Assembly (NCBI GenBank): GCA_949128115.1
Contig: OX421964.1
Location: 49,020,601-49,084,600 of the forward strand
Length of the DNA: 64,000 nucleotides
Direction of reading: 5' to 3'
Source: Anaspis maculata
Lineage: Eukaryota; Arthropoda; Insecta; Coleoptera; Scraptiidae
Shown: in pieces, positions 21,659 to 31,891 of the stretch
Numbering within the stretch: the stretch's first letter is position 1
How the letters are laid out: each line of letters starts with the position of its first letter
Notes under the pieces: model-generated
What the model was told of the DNA's origin: nothing
Databases searched by the model: none
Seen by the model: only the letters and a program-made list of their open reading frames with translations
Program-made: the position numbers and the translations under genes

Positions 21659-24600
21659 ATGGTGCAGGTATGTGGCGTCTATTTTCATCCCGAGAAAGCC
21701 CTCGCGCGGGCCCCAAAAGCCAAATTCACAGATGTAAAAACTACCCCCGATTTTTTCTGTCATCCTTTTGATATAAAAGATGGCGTTCAGATTTTTATGC
21801 AAATGGACCCCATTCCTCATCTCGACTCTGATAATTTTTTGCGTTGTTTCTTGCATGTGGGGCCTTCGTTGCACATTTATAACCTAAAAATTCGCGTGGT
21901 GAACTGGTAAACAGTATTTTTTGGTTATGACCTTTTTTTGGGGTTATTTACAGGCTCCCGATATCAGCGTGGACCATCGCGATCTGCCCCAGGCCTTGGT
22001 TCTCTTGAACGAAATGAACGTGAGCGCACAGCACGTGGCCTCACTGGTGGACAACATGATCAAAAAAGTACGAAGTGGAGAGTTATCCACGGACCAAGGC
22101 CTCAGTTTCTTGGAAATGAAGTACAACATGCTTCTCAGTTACCTCATCAATTTGACGTACGTGGTATTGAGGAAATGCTCTGGAGAAACAATCGAAGGTG
22201 ATCCTTGCATTGATCGGCTGGTGGAAATACGTACTGTTTTGGAGAAGATTAGACCTATAGATCACAAGCTCAAATATCAAATCAACAAACTAGTCAGAAC
22301 CGCAGTGACCGGAACCGACGCCAATGATCCCACAACATTTAAAGCCAATCCAGATGATTTGATTGATAAACTCAATGAAGAGTCAGATAGTGAAGAGGAG
22401 TCCGAGAAGGGCCATGGAAGCGAAGAGAAGAGCAGCAAGAGTGGAGTTTACGTACCCCCTAAACTTTCAGCTGTTCATTATACAGGTAAAGTTTTTCAAA
22501 TGTCCAGCATTGTTTATAGTTTTTAGAAATTTATCCGCCATCGCTCACATTGGGTGTAAATAAAAGGCGGTCTTCGTCTTGTCTTCTTTCGAAACTGCAG
22601 TCAGGAATTATTTTTATAAACGTTTGGAAGACCGCCTTTCATTTATATTTTTATTTAGAGTTATTGTAGTACCCATAACACTAGCAATTATACAATAACC
22701 GAGGATTCCACCAGAAAGTTAACACTAACACACTGTTGAGTGGTTTTTGTTCTGACCAATGCTAGTTGTTTGACCATGGAGAATGCGTAAAATCCTGAGA
22801 ATACCAATCATATTGATGTATCATATTGTTCAATAATTGATTTGAAACTGAAATTTACATTGTCAATTATTGGTCAGAATCCATTTGAGAAAATGAATGA
22901 GTATTATAGGCGATTGACCTTAGTGGGGAAAATGGCCGTTTCGTCGAGGAAGTTTTAAGGAATTAATGGGGAACTATAGTGGCAAACGCCCGAAGTAATG
23001 GCGCTCGTGTTCCATGCACCCTAACTATCATAACTGTCATTTTGAGCGTACATAACCTCAACTTTGGATGTGTAATTTTATTTTTATTTGTCAGCACTCA
23101 GCATATAACCAGCGGTTTGCGTCACTTCGTGAGTTAAAAAGCAGAGAAAAGTCGAAAAGTCGACAAGCGGTGTGAATAGCGGTGAAAAAAAAGGTAGTTC
23201 CCGTGTTATGTACCAGGCTGCACCTGTGCACCAGCTCTTTTTTCCTCAGTGGGGCACCTCTTCGCCTCGACTCTTCTTTGAGCATTAGCACTTTTCCCCT
23301 TTCCGTACATTTCTTTGAGGGAGGTTATGTACGATAACTGTCAAGAGTGTCAATGTGGGTGCATGGAACACGTCGCCCTCTACAATTCGTTTTGCCTATA
23401 GTTCCCCATTGTCAGGAGAGGTGTAAGTTGCCGCAGGTAACGGCGGCTGTTACGCCAATTGGTGGCGTGTCAAAACTGTCACTTTGCTGTCTTGTGCAGT
23501 CCACTACAAGCAAACTTTTGTTCCTGTGAACCGTTGGGACCCCGTAGGCTCTTTATTGGGCCCCATGTTGATGACCAGCGTCGTCCCAGACCTTTCTCTA
23601 AATCATCCCATAGCTTCCGCCCAAGGAAGAGCAACAAGCTGTCACATCCGCACGGAGGGAAACACACAAGCCCGTCAACCAGCCAAGAAAAAATCACCTT
23701 GGGCTGGCCGTGCAGAGTCAACTATCACCTACCTTTTTTCCTCGCTTTTTTCGAAAGATTTTTTGCTTGGACTTCAGCTGGAGATCCGCATTTTTCATTC
23801 TGATAAGCTTGCCGTAGCTAACTTTGTGTTCGGGACGTAAACGTTGTCTTTTTTTTACCGCAATGTTGTGCATTGCTGGGGGCGTAGTCTTTCAGCTGCG
23901 CACCTCTGGGGCTAGATCTACTACAAGCCTGCTAAATATGCTAACCTAACATGAAATAAGAGACACAAATGCAAACCCATTTTCACATTATTTCTACTTG
24001 TCAAATTTCCATGTCAATAATGTGGGTATTGCAGGTATCCACTAGTGCCCACCTAGACTACTAGACGTGGGAGCATGTGTTCCTTTCAAAAACGTCCTCT
24101 ACGATCAAGTACCGAGCTCTACACCAGGTGGCGTTTTTTAAATGTAAATCGCCTATTATAGACGGCCCCGTGGCGCAGGCGGTTGAGTGGCTGCCTGCGA
24201 CGCGGAAGTCCCGGGCTCGATTCCCGGTGAAAAGTCTGGGTGTTGTGTTGTCCGAATTTGCACTTTTCTGAGTTTGTATAACTGATAAATGAACGGACAA
24301 ACTCCTATGGCAAGAAAAAGCCGATAAGAAGAACATTTGAATAAAAATGGAGTAACATACTAAAAAAAAATTTTTGATTGGAATGGAAACTACACTGATC
24401 GTTTTTTGAAGTGGTTCGCCTAAAAAATTGTCCCACTTTGATAGGTTGTAACATTTGAGTGGATGAATGTATCGTGTTGATTTCTTTTTGTCTGAAAGGG
24501 CGTTTCCTCGGAAGCAAGTCTGCATAATTGCAACTGTTTGCCATTATTGATTGTGATTTTACAGGGTGATTCAAAAAGTTATGATTTTTATATCAAATTT

Positions 24601-27600
24601 ATTGATGTGCATGAGGTGAATGGGTCATCCTGTATATTATATGTCAAGGTCACCATAGTGCCTCATGTCTTAGCACTGCATACTTTTTTGGATTTTGGTC
24701 TTACCCCATTTGTGTCAAAAGATATAATTTTTTTACCATAACAAGTACAGAAAAATACGAGAACGTCAAAAAGTTTTGTTCTAATTTTTCAAGGCATAAC
24801 AATAAATAACTAATATTTGTGAATGAAAAATGAAAATAATCAATAACGGGTAGGGCCACCTCTACTCCTTATCACGTCCTGACATCTTCGTGGCATACTT
24901 CTGATAACTATTCTTATTGAAAAAGGTCACCCGGAATGGCTTCCCATTCTTGCTTGTTGAAGGACATTTCCCAGCTCTTCATTTCCATGAGGTTTAATTT
25001 CGCGATCTAATATTCTTCTTTGGAGCGCATCCCACGCGTTTCCTATTGGACTGAGGTCCGGTGAAAGCGCCGGCCATTCCATTCTGGTGATATTCTCACG
25101 TTGGAAAAATTCATTTACTCCGTAGCCTCGAAGCGCGATTGACTATATACTGTATGCAATATTGGAGCGTCGTGCTACTTCCTTACGAGAGACACCAGCC
25201 GAAACCATTTCGATTATTCTTTCAAGAATTGCACCTTGTAGACGCTAGATTTTTACGAACAATTCAATTTACATAAATGTCAGAACATTATTACTCCCAA
25301 AGATATCTCGATTTTTTTCACGTAAATAGACATGTCGTGAATTAAAAATTGATATCTTCAAAGCCTAGTGAGTTAGACCAGAATCCAAAAATATATGCAG
25401 CGCTAAGACATAAGGCTCTATGATGACCTCGAAATGAAATATACAGGGTGACCCATTTACCTCATGTACATCAGTTTATTTGATATAAAAATCATATCTT
25501 TACAAATCACCCTGTAAAATCACTATCAATGATTACAAAGGAATGCAGTTGAGCAAACTTGTTGTCAAAGGAATGCCCTTTATAACAAAAAGGAACTTAA
25601 CCAAATACGTCCATCCATTCAAAAGTTACAAACTATCAAAGTGGGACAATTTTTTAGGCGAACCACTCCAAAAAACGATCAGTGTACATTGAAAAATAAT
25701 TGACCCTTGTTTTTTTTATTCTGTCAAAAATCGTATCGTTTGAGTGCAAATGAATTAATAACATCAATTAGTTCTGACGTCGCCGTCGCAGCGAGTCACC
25801 GACCGCTTATTATACTGCCTGTGTAAATGAAGTCAGAAATAGGCAGAATATAAGGTTTGTTCCATCAACAGTCCCTGACGGTCCGCGGACGTCAGCGGCA
25901 TGCGCATTACGATTTTGGCGTTCCATCAAAATCTCGGACGATCCCCTGACTGACGATCCGCTGTTCCACCATCGCCTCAAACTAGTTTCGGGACGGTCAG
26001 AAAAGTTTGCGGATTTTACGGAAACTTCTCGTCTGGGCTTGCGCGGCGGAATATATTTATTTGGCATCGAGCCTTCTCTGGTCAATGTTTACAAATAATA
26101 TGGGTTAGATTGGTGGTTTCATTATTCATTCATTAAATTTATGAAATACACGGCTTATTTACAGCTGCAAACTGCCAAACGATAGAAAATTAAGTACCTA
26201 GCAAACAGCCATGATTGACGGTTTGCTGTTCCATCAACGAGCAGCAGCCAGTCGGAAACGGGTCCGAAGTAAGGCATGCGTATTGCTTACAGTTTGCGAA
26301 CTGTCGGCGACTAGTTTGAGATTTCTGATGGAACAAACCTATAGTTGAGATGGGAACAAACGTTCATTTCAGTGAACTAGTTCGTACCAGTAGTTTGACA
26401 CCAACAAAACAATGTTGCGCAATGTTGTGAGTGGCTTGAGATGAGCACCGCATAGTAAAGTAGTACGACATAAACAATACAGGTTTCCTCAAAAGAGAGA
26501 TGGAGAATCCGCGATTCCGCGCAGCTGTTTTCGGCACGTTCTGCGCACTGTGTGCCATGAGTGATCGCGCCATTTGTATTTGCATTACTCTGCCGTGTTA
26601 AAAGTGCGTTTTATTTTTTGAATTTTGAAGCCAACCATGCTGGGAAAGTCGCTAAAAAATATAACGAACTTCTCAATGAATACTGCAGATGAATATTCCG
26701 CAGAGAAGAATTTGCCAGAGAGGCATTTGATGTGCGGATACAACTATTTTTGTAATGGATATATCAACGATATATGGACGTGCGCAGAAAGCACAGGGCC
26801 GCTATTCTTGAATCGTGTGAGAAAAGTCCCTGGGAGTAAAATACATTCCGCAGTACACTTCTGTAGCGAAAGTTGCCTAAAAACCACGATTTTAGGCAAC
26901 ATTTGCTACATCAGTGTACTGCGAAATGTATTTTACTCCCAGGGACTTTTCTCACACGATTCAAGAATAGCGGCTCAGGTAAATGCGTGTCCCATGTCCC
27001 ACTTTTAATATTTTTATGGTGTATAATGGCCATCACTATAAATTTGAAGTGTTTGGTGCAAAAATGTGGCCAAGTGTACCCTTGAATTAATGATACTTGA
27101 TGAACTAGGCAGGAAGCTCCCTACTATTAGAACGCTGAAGGACTTCTGGTTCTTTTTGCTTCTTCGAGTGTCACGTCGTATTTTATGGATCCATGCTTAG
27201 GGACACATTCGCTGTATAACTTGTGGACTTGCATAGTGGCCCACAACATTTATTTTCCATAACTACTTGTGAAAACTGTATAAATACCAATAATAACACC
27301 ATCAAAACACACGTTCGGCTTATGGAATCGGGGCAATGTTGGCACACTAGGACTGCGACGATTTACTGCGCAATCGAACGTGACGTCACGGGTCAGAAAG
27401 AGACGCTCAATTTAGGAAACCTGTATTAAACTGCAAAGAAACTATAAGTGTGATCGTAATTTTCCCCTCGGTCAAGACTAATCATCGTAAGTAGAAGGCA
27501 ACACAGTTTGTTTCGTGGTTGCAAAAAGTGTTTACAAGTGTGTCGGTCAAGTGTCATGGACCTGGAATTTCGTTTACTTATTGTGGCCAAATGATACGAC

Positions 27601-30600
27601 TTTTGGCTAAATAAAAAAATACGGGTCAGTTATTTTACAATACAGGTGGTCCAGGGTTTAGTCGACAAACTTTGCAGGCTGATAGAGGATGAAAAAAATC
27701 GGTTGTGTCACCCCAAAACTTCACCGACGAGTAGCAAAGGAACGGATGGAAATTTTTGTATGAGACGTCCCTTCGGGTAGAAAGTTGGAATTTGAGAAAA
27801 AGTATGAACAACTGAGATATTTTCCTAAAAAGGGCTTTATTTTCAGTTCCATCATTTGAGTTCGGTCTCGATAACCCAGGCCGGTTTTACATTCTCAATA
27901 GGGAAATTCTCGGGGAATTGAAAACAAAATTGTTGGAAAATATTTGGGAACCAGTTACCTCTTGTTTGAAAATAAATTGGTGAAAATCGGTTCACAAGTT
28001 CACCTGGGGCAGAGTTCTTAATATTTGCACTTCAGAGCCCCAAACGAGAGGGGGGTTCAATGAGGCTCCAAGAGACACCCGTGGATACCAGGAAACCTCT
28101 AAGACTTCAACCAACCCAAGGAGACACAAGGGCGTCACTTTGGCCTGAAACGGCAAAATCTGATAGTCACAAGTTGGGGCCCCATCAGGGCTTTGAACGG
28201 CATCAGGAATAAGACACCATGGGGCCCTGGTACCGAATCATACAAGGGAACTGCACACATTAGAGCTTAAACGTGCCAACGGGATGGGCATACTGAAGTT
28301 GCTAAAGCTACAGAAAACACAAGGGGGTTTACGGAGCCCCCAAAACGATACTTGAAGACACAAAGGATCGGGGCGCACTGTTGCGCCTTAAACGATCCAA
28401 GAAAGCACACCGAGATCTGCATTCATAACCATTCTGTCACTTCATAGATACGTCAAAGAAAAACTTACCGGTTTGGCTGCAAAAAAAATTTAATGGGGCA
28501 AAAGTCGAGCGAACAGGCAAACCCGGCTGAAATCGGCAAGGCCAAATTTTGAAAATTCATAGCGCCCGTCTTGTGAATGATGGGAAACTCCAACTGCAGC
28601 ATTGATTTGATTCTTTGGTTGTGTTGCTTCCTGCCAAATTTGGTTTCAATCAATCAGGTAGATTTTGAATGATTGAATGGAAAAGTTTTGAACTTTGTCA
28701 TTTTTTAAAATTTGACAGATGACAGATGGACAAAAAATTTCAACAGCTTCAAATAAACTTTTTCAAGGGCTTTTAGATGACATATTGCAAGTCAAGTTCC
28801 GTGATGTATAACTTCTGTCATTCTTTGATAGTGACATTTCCGTTTGACAGATGACAGCCAAAAACGAATGGGCTCATTCCACGGACCAACAATGTCTGCA
28901 TACCGAATTTCAAGTCGATCGGATCAACGTTGCGGCCGTAATCGTAGCAGATTACAGACACACAGACATACATCACTCCAAAAATGTTCTTAATCGTCTT
29001 GGGGGACCTCAAAATGGATATATCCGTCTTTATCTCGTAAAATTTTTTTTAGCGCGTTCACAATACTTCTCCTCGTTGGGTGGTGGGTCGGGGAAGTAAA
29101 AGAAGTCGACTCACCCCAAAAAGTATATATCCAAAATGCCTATTAAAAAAGTTACAGGCCTTCAAACTTGCAGAAAAAAATTGTTTTTTTCTTGATAACT
29201 TTTGAACAGTTTGACCAATTTTAGCGCAAGTTCAAATTTGTGTTCATTATCATGTGACAACGCTGAAGTGGCTGTAGTATTTTAAATTTGGAAGCATTAT
29301 TTAGCTTTGTGCTATACAGGGTGGTCCAGGTTATAGTAGCAATAATTCATCATTCGATAGTCCATCGAAAACTAGGTCGACATGCATAATTTAGTTTTTT
29401 TCTAAAACGCTTCCTAAGAGAGATACAGCCCTTCAAAGTTCAGTTTTTGAAATTTTTTTTTGCAATAACTCTCAAGTCATCAAAGCGATTTTGACCAAAT
29501 TTGGTACAAATACTTACGAAATAAATACCCATCACTTGACGTAGATAACTTGTGTCAAAATTGTCCAGTGGCGTAGATACCGGGAAATTGTTCAACTTCT
29601 CCACCCCATTTTCAACGCCACTGAATATTTTTGAAAAATTATACTTTTCTTGAATTCCTTGTTCAATTTAGAAAAAAAAGTTACTCTTGTAAAATTTTGA
29701 TTAGAGGCTTGATTTTCGAGATATTTGGGTTTTAAACTTTGGAAAACATCTCGAAATCGCCACTTTCCAGAGCCCAAATTGTCTTTTCTCCGAAAATACC
29801 TTGTTTCTTAGCTAAAATGGCAGTAAACCAACTTAAACGACCTAGAAACTTTATTCCAGTTGAGGAATCATGAGTTTTCTTGGATTTTAGTTTTTTGGCC
29901 TTTGAAAGTCGCGATTTCGAGGTGTTTTCCAATGTTTCAAACCCAAATATCTCGGAAATGAAGCCTCTAATCAAAATTTTACAAGAGTAACTTTTTGTTT
30001 TAAATTGAACAAGGAATTCAAAAAAATATAATTTTTCCAAAAATATCCAGTGGCGTAGAAAGTGGAGTGGGAGAAGTTGAGCAATTTCCCGGTATCTACG
30101 CCACTGGACAATTTTGACAAAAGTTATCTACGTCAAGTGATAGGTATTTATTTCATTAGTATTTGTACCAAATTTGGTAAAAATCGCTTTGATGACTTGA
30201 GAGTTATTGCAAAATGATGATTTTAAAAACTGAACTTTGAAGGGCTATATCTCCCTTAGGAAGCGTTTTGGAGCAAAGTTGAATTATGCATGTAGACTTA
30301 GTTTTTGATGGACCATCGAATGGTGAATTATTGCTACTATAACCTGGACCACCCTGTATGTACCATTAGGCGGAGGCGCGTGTTATGCAATTTTCAACCG
30401 AGGAAGGAAAATATTCCCATCAAATTTTCAGGCACAATATCGATTCTCAATCTTGATTCTTTTCAGGTGATGAAACAGCTCAAGAGCGCAACAAACGGCT
30501 GCAGGAACGTAACAAGCGACACAAGCTGTCATCGTCGATCATGCAAGACTTACGCGAGGAGTACTTGGACGTCCCGTTGGAAGTCTCGCAAACGAGCAGA

Positions 30601-30831
30601 GCTCAACAAGTCCTCGCGAAGGAGCAGAAGGAGCGCCAGGAGTACGAAGAGGAGTACATGGTCCGTCTGCCGGTCTCCAAAGCCGAGAAGCACAAGAGAC
30701 GCCAGCTGACCACGCTGGGCACCCTGGGTGACGAGATCACGGATTTCGGCGCTTCAAGTTCGACGTCGAGTCGAAAGCGAAAACGCCCAAAAACAAAAGC
30801 AAAGTCAAATAAAAGGAAACGCTTCCATTGA
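21659..30831 (+). CDS. NGDN: neuroguidin (Sas10/Utp3/C1D family)
   Basis: Seen: coding exons 21659-21667, 21954-22485 and 30467-30831; donors GTATGT and GTAAAG; acceptors TACAG and TTCAG; phases 0 and 1 match. The protein is 301 residues, near the ~315 of human neuroguidin. The Sas10/Utp3/C1D domain covers ~10-115 (GLSFLEMKYNMLLSYLINLT; LVEIRTVLEKIRPID; KLKYQINKLVRTAVTG). An acidic stretch follows (~155-170), then YVPPKLSAVHY, and a basic tail KRKRPKTKAKSNKRKRFH. Known: the family acts in small-subunit ribosome biogenesis, and the vertebrate protein binds eIF4E. The start is the weakest point: exon 1 would contribute only Met-Val-Gln. Intron 2 is 8 kb and full of transposons. A CACGTG E-box lies at 21587-21592. 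Confidence 0.9.
22566..22645. repeat. short hairpin in neuroguidin intron 2
   Basis: AAAGGCGGTCTTC and GAAGACCGCCTTT face each other across ~50 bases. Too short to classify; probably a small MITE. Confidence 0.4.
22967..23408. mobile_element. ~440-bp MITE, TGGGGAACTATAG ends
   Basis: Left TGGGGAACTATAGTGGCAAA and right CCTATAGTTCCCCA, with a second complementary block GTTCCATGCACCC / GGGTGCATGGAAC inward. Noncoding interior, with a frame on the minus strand (23291-23091) lacking any resemblance. Confidence 0.55.
24164..24295 (+). mobile_element. tRNA-derived SINE head
   Basis: Contains pol III promoter boxes: A-box-like GTGGCGCAGGCGGTTGAGTG at ~24170 and B box GGCTCGATTCC at 24214-24224, in tRNA-like spacing. 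It does not fold as an intact tRNA (no clean acceptor stem pairing). The following GTCTGGGTGTTGTGTTGTCC segment would be the SINE body; the 3' end is not certain. Lies in intron 2 of neuroguidin, sense strand. Confidence 0.6.
24393..25686. repeat. 1.3-kb palindrome centred on a Tc1-like element
   Basis: Outer arms 24393-24561 and 25515-25686 are inverted copies (CACTGATCGTTTTTTGAAGT against its complement; AAAAAATTGTCCCACTTTGA likewise). They end exactly at the TA bounding the element 24562-25514. So the insertion occupies the palindrome's centre. Confidence 0.7.
24562..25514 (-). mobile_element. Tc1-like transposon remnant (3' transposase fragment)
   Basis: Ends CAGGGTGATTCAAAAAG and complement are flanked by TA. 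Inner sequence on the minus strand (about 25150-24850) translates, with frame breaks, to a typical Tc1 transposase C-terminal half: a block like MEWPALSPDLSPIGNAWDAL, then RRILDREIKPHGNEEL, and a tail RCQDVIRSRGGPTRY. The third catalytic acidic residue region follows the SPDLSPI block in this family. The N-terminal half is missing or too diverged. Terminal ~80-bp inverted repeats carry TTGATATAAAAATCATA. Confidence 0.7.
25853..26340. mobile_element. 488-bp MITE with ATA target duplication
   Basis: Ends AGGTTTGTTCCATCA and TGATGGAACAAACCT. ATA precedes (25850-25852) and follows (26341-26343). The 3-bp duplication suggests a PIF/Harbinger-type mobiliser. The minus 91-aa frame inside is GC-rich repeat sequence without resemblance. 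Confidence 0.6.
26478..27425 (-). mobile_element. THAP-like element with TACAGGTTTCCT ends, copy 1
   Basis: Ends TACAGGTTTCCT and AGGAAACCTGTA; TA could be the duplication. On the minus strand near 27255-27180, ATG begins MENKCCGPLCKSTSYTANVS, resembling the C-x(4)-C start of THAP domains, then a stop. A plus-strand 127-aa frame (26625-27008) runs through the element and its internal hairpin. A second copy, inverted, is at 34995-35949. Non-autonomous as it stands. Confidence 0.5.
26802..26975. mobile_element. ~174-bp near-perfect hairpin MITE inside THAP-like element
   Basis: Arms CCGCTATTCTTGAATCGTGT and complement continue through GTCCCTGGGAGTAAAATAC and AGTTGCCTAAAA to a tiny loop; almost every base pairs. 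Also present in the copy at about 35455-35630, and a fragment is embedded at about 59626-59690. Confidence 0.65.
28895..29099 (+). repeat. dispersed repeat with conserved tail, copy 2
   Basis: Same family as 8020-8220: TACCGAATTTCAAGTCGATC, GATTACAGACACACAGACA, then a GGGTGGTGGGTCGGGGAAGT tail at 29080-29099. The upstream limit is unclear; 27640-28890 contains anonymous AT-rich sequence with a TACAGGTGGTCCAGGG-type end at 27643. Confidence 0.5.
29317..30356. mobile_element. 1.04-kb foldback, TA-CAGGGTGGTCCAGG ends, copy 1
   Basis: Ends CAGGGTGGTCCAGGTTATAG and complement, flanked by TA (29315-29316, 30357-30358). Arms of ~440 bp mirror each other, including GTGGCGTAGATACCGGGAAA and CGAGATATTTGGGTTT. 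The loop is around 29765-29905. A partial copy starts at 63932 and a ~25-bp fragment lies at 11139-11165. No protein. It ends 110 bp before the last neuroguidin exon. Confidence 0.8.
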
Positions 30832-30972
30832 TGATGGTGTTTGTTTTCTGTTAATTCAAGTCAAGTCTTCTTGGCTTTCTAAAATCAGAGCTTGAAACCC
30901 CAGTTGCCTATGGTGACCTTATGATTTTTTCTTGGAAAAAAAAACAAAAAATTCAAAATTGTGTAGAATTAC

Positions 30973-30978
30973 AATAAA
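30973..30978 (+). terminator. neuroguidin polyadenylation signal
   Basis: AATAAA 142 bases after the stop codon of the last neuroguidin exon; the only canonical signal in the following few hundred bases of plus strand. Confidence 0.5.
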
Positions 30979-31891
30979 AATATTAGCGGTTAGAGTGGAA
31001 ATTGTGTTCTTTGTTTTTCATGTATTAAAACTAGACATTTTGGCATGCACTTTCGGTGTTTTATGGTTGAGTTCGTTGTTCTTATAGGCGTCATAATATA
31101 GACTGAAAATATTTTTACATGATGTTATTGAACTGTTACTAATCCACAGTAAGATCCATTTTCTAATTTTTGTTTGAAAGTTTCAACTGTTGGAGCTTCA
31201 CCACTCATAAGTATAGTAATAATGATATCTGACCTGAAGTTTTAGGTAATTAACTAAAGACAGTTTTCTTAGGATAAGTAAATAACTTTTTAAACTTTCA
31301 TGTGTTTGTATCACTCAATATTTTTGATAACTTGTTGAGGTACGTAAGGTCACATTATTACTATGTTGGTGTAACCAAAATTACATAATTATTTTTTTTA
31401 CACCTCTACTGATTCCCCAAGTTGAAGTTATAAAGTACGTTCCCGATATTGCCTTGAGTATTCATAGGTTGAATAATAGGTATTTTTATTGTTGTTGAAG
31501 CAAGTTACTTTCACACTGATATTGAACAGTTGTTGAATTTGAAGACAAGATTCAGTTGTTGACGATTCTCTCGTTTGTTATTTATCTTCACGTTTTTCTC
31601 TTTTCTTTTTGTTTATGTTTATATCAACCATTTTTTGTCTTTTGTAAGTGTTTTAGTTGTAGTGATATGTTATGGTAGATATTTAATGAAAAAAAAATGT
31701 ATTCAGTAGCTCATGTCCTTTGGTGTATATCGTATTTCGTAGAATATTTAGGTATGCTACTGAAAATTGACAAAAATTCTCAGCTCAAAAATTACCAATA
31801 ATGTATCATCATAGGTTAAGTTTACGGCTTTAATAAGTTGCATTATACATTGGTTTGTAGACATGAATTTTTAATAATATATATTTTTTTC
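30979..31891. other. intergenic, no feature seen
   Basis: AT-rich spacer between the 3' end of neuroguidin and the 3' end of the next gene (convergent). No inverted repeats, coding exons or RNA gene signals stand out. The last 70 bases (31823-31891) are the presumed 3' UTR of the minus-strand gene. Confidence 0.6.

Noticed and set aside
24170..24235. functional tRNA gene
   Set aside because: A and B boxes are present, but the acceptor and anticodon stems do not pair properly; better explained as a SINE head.
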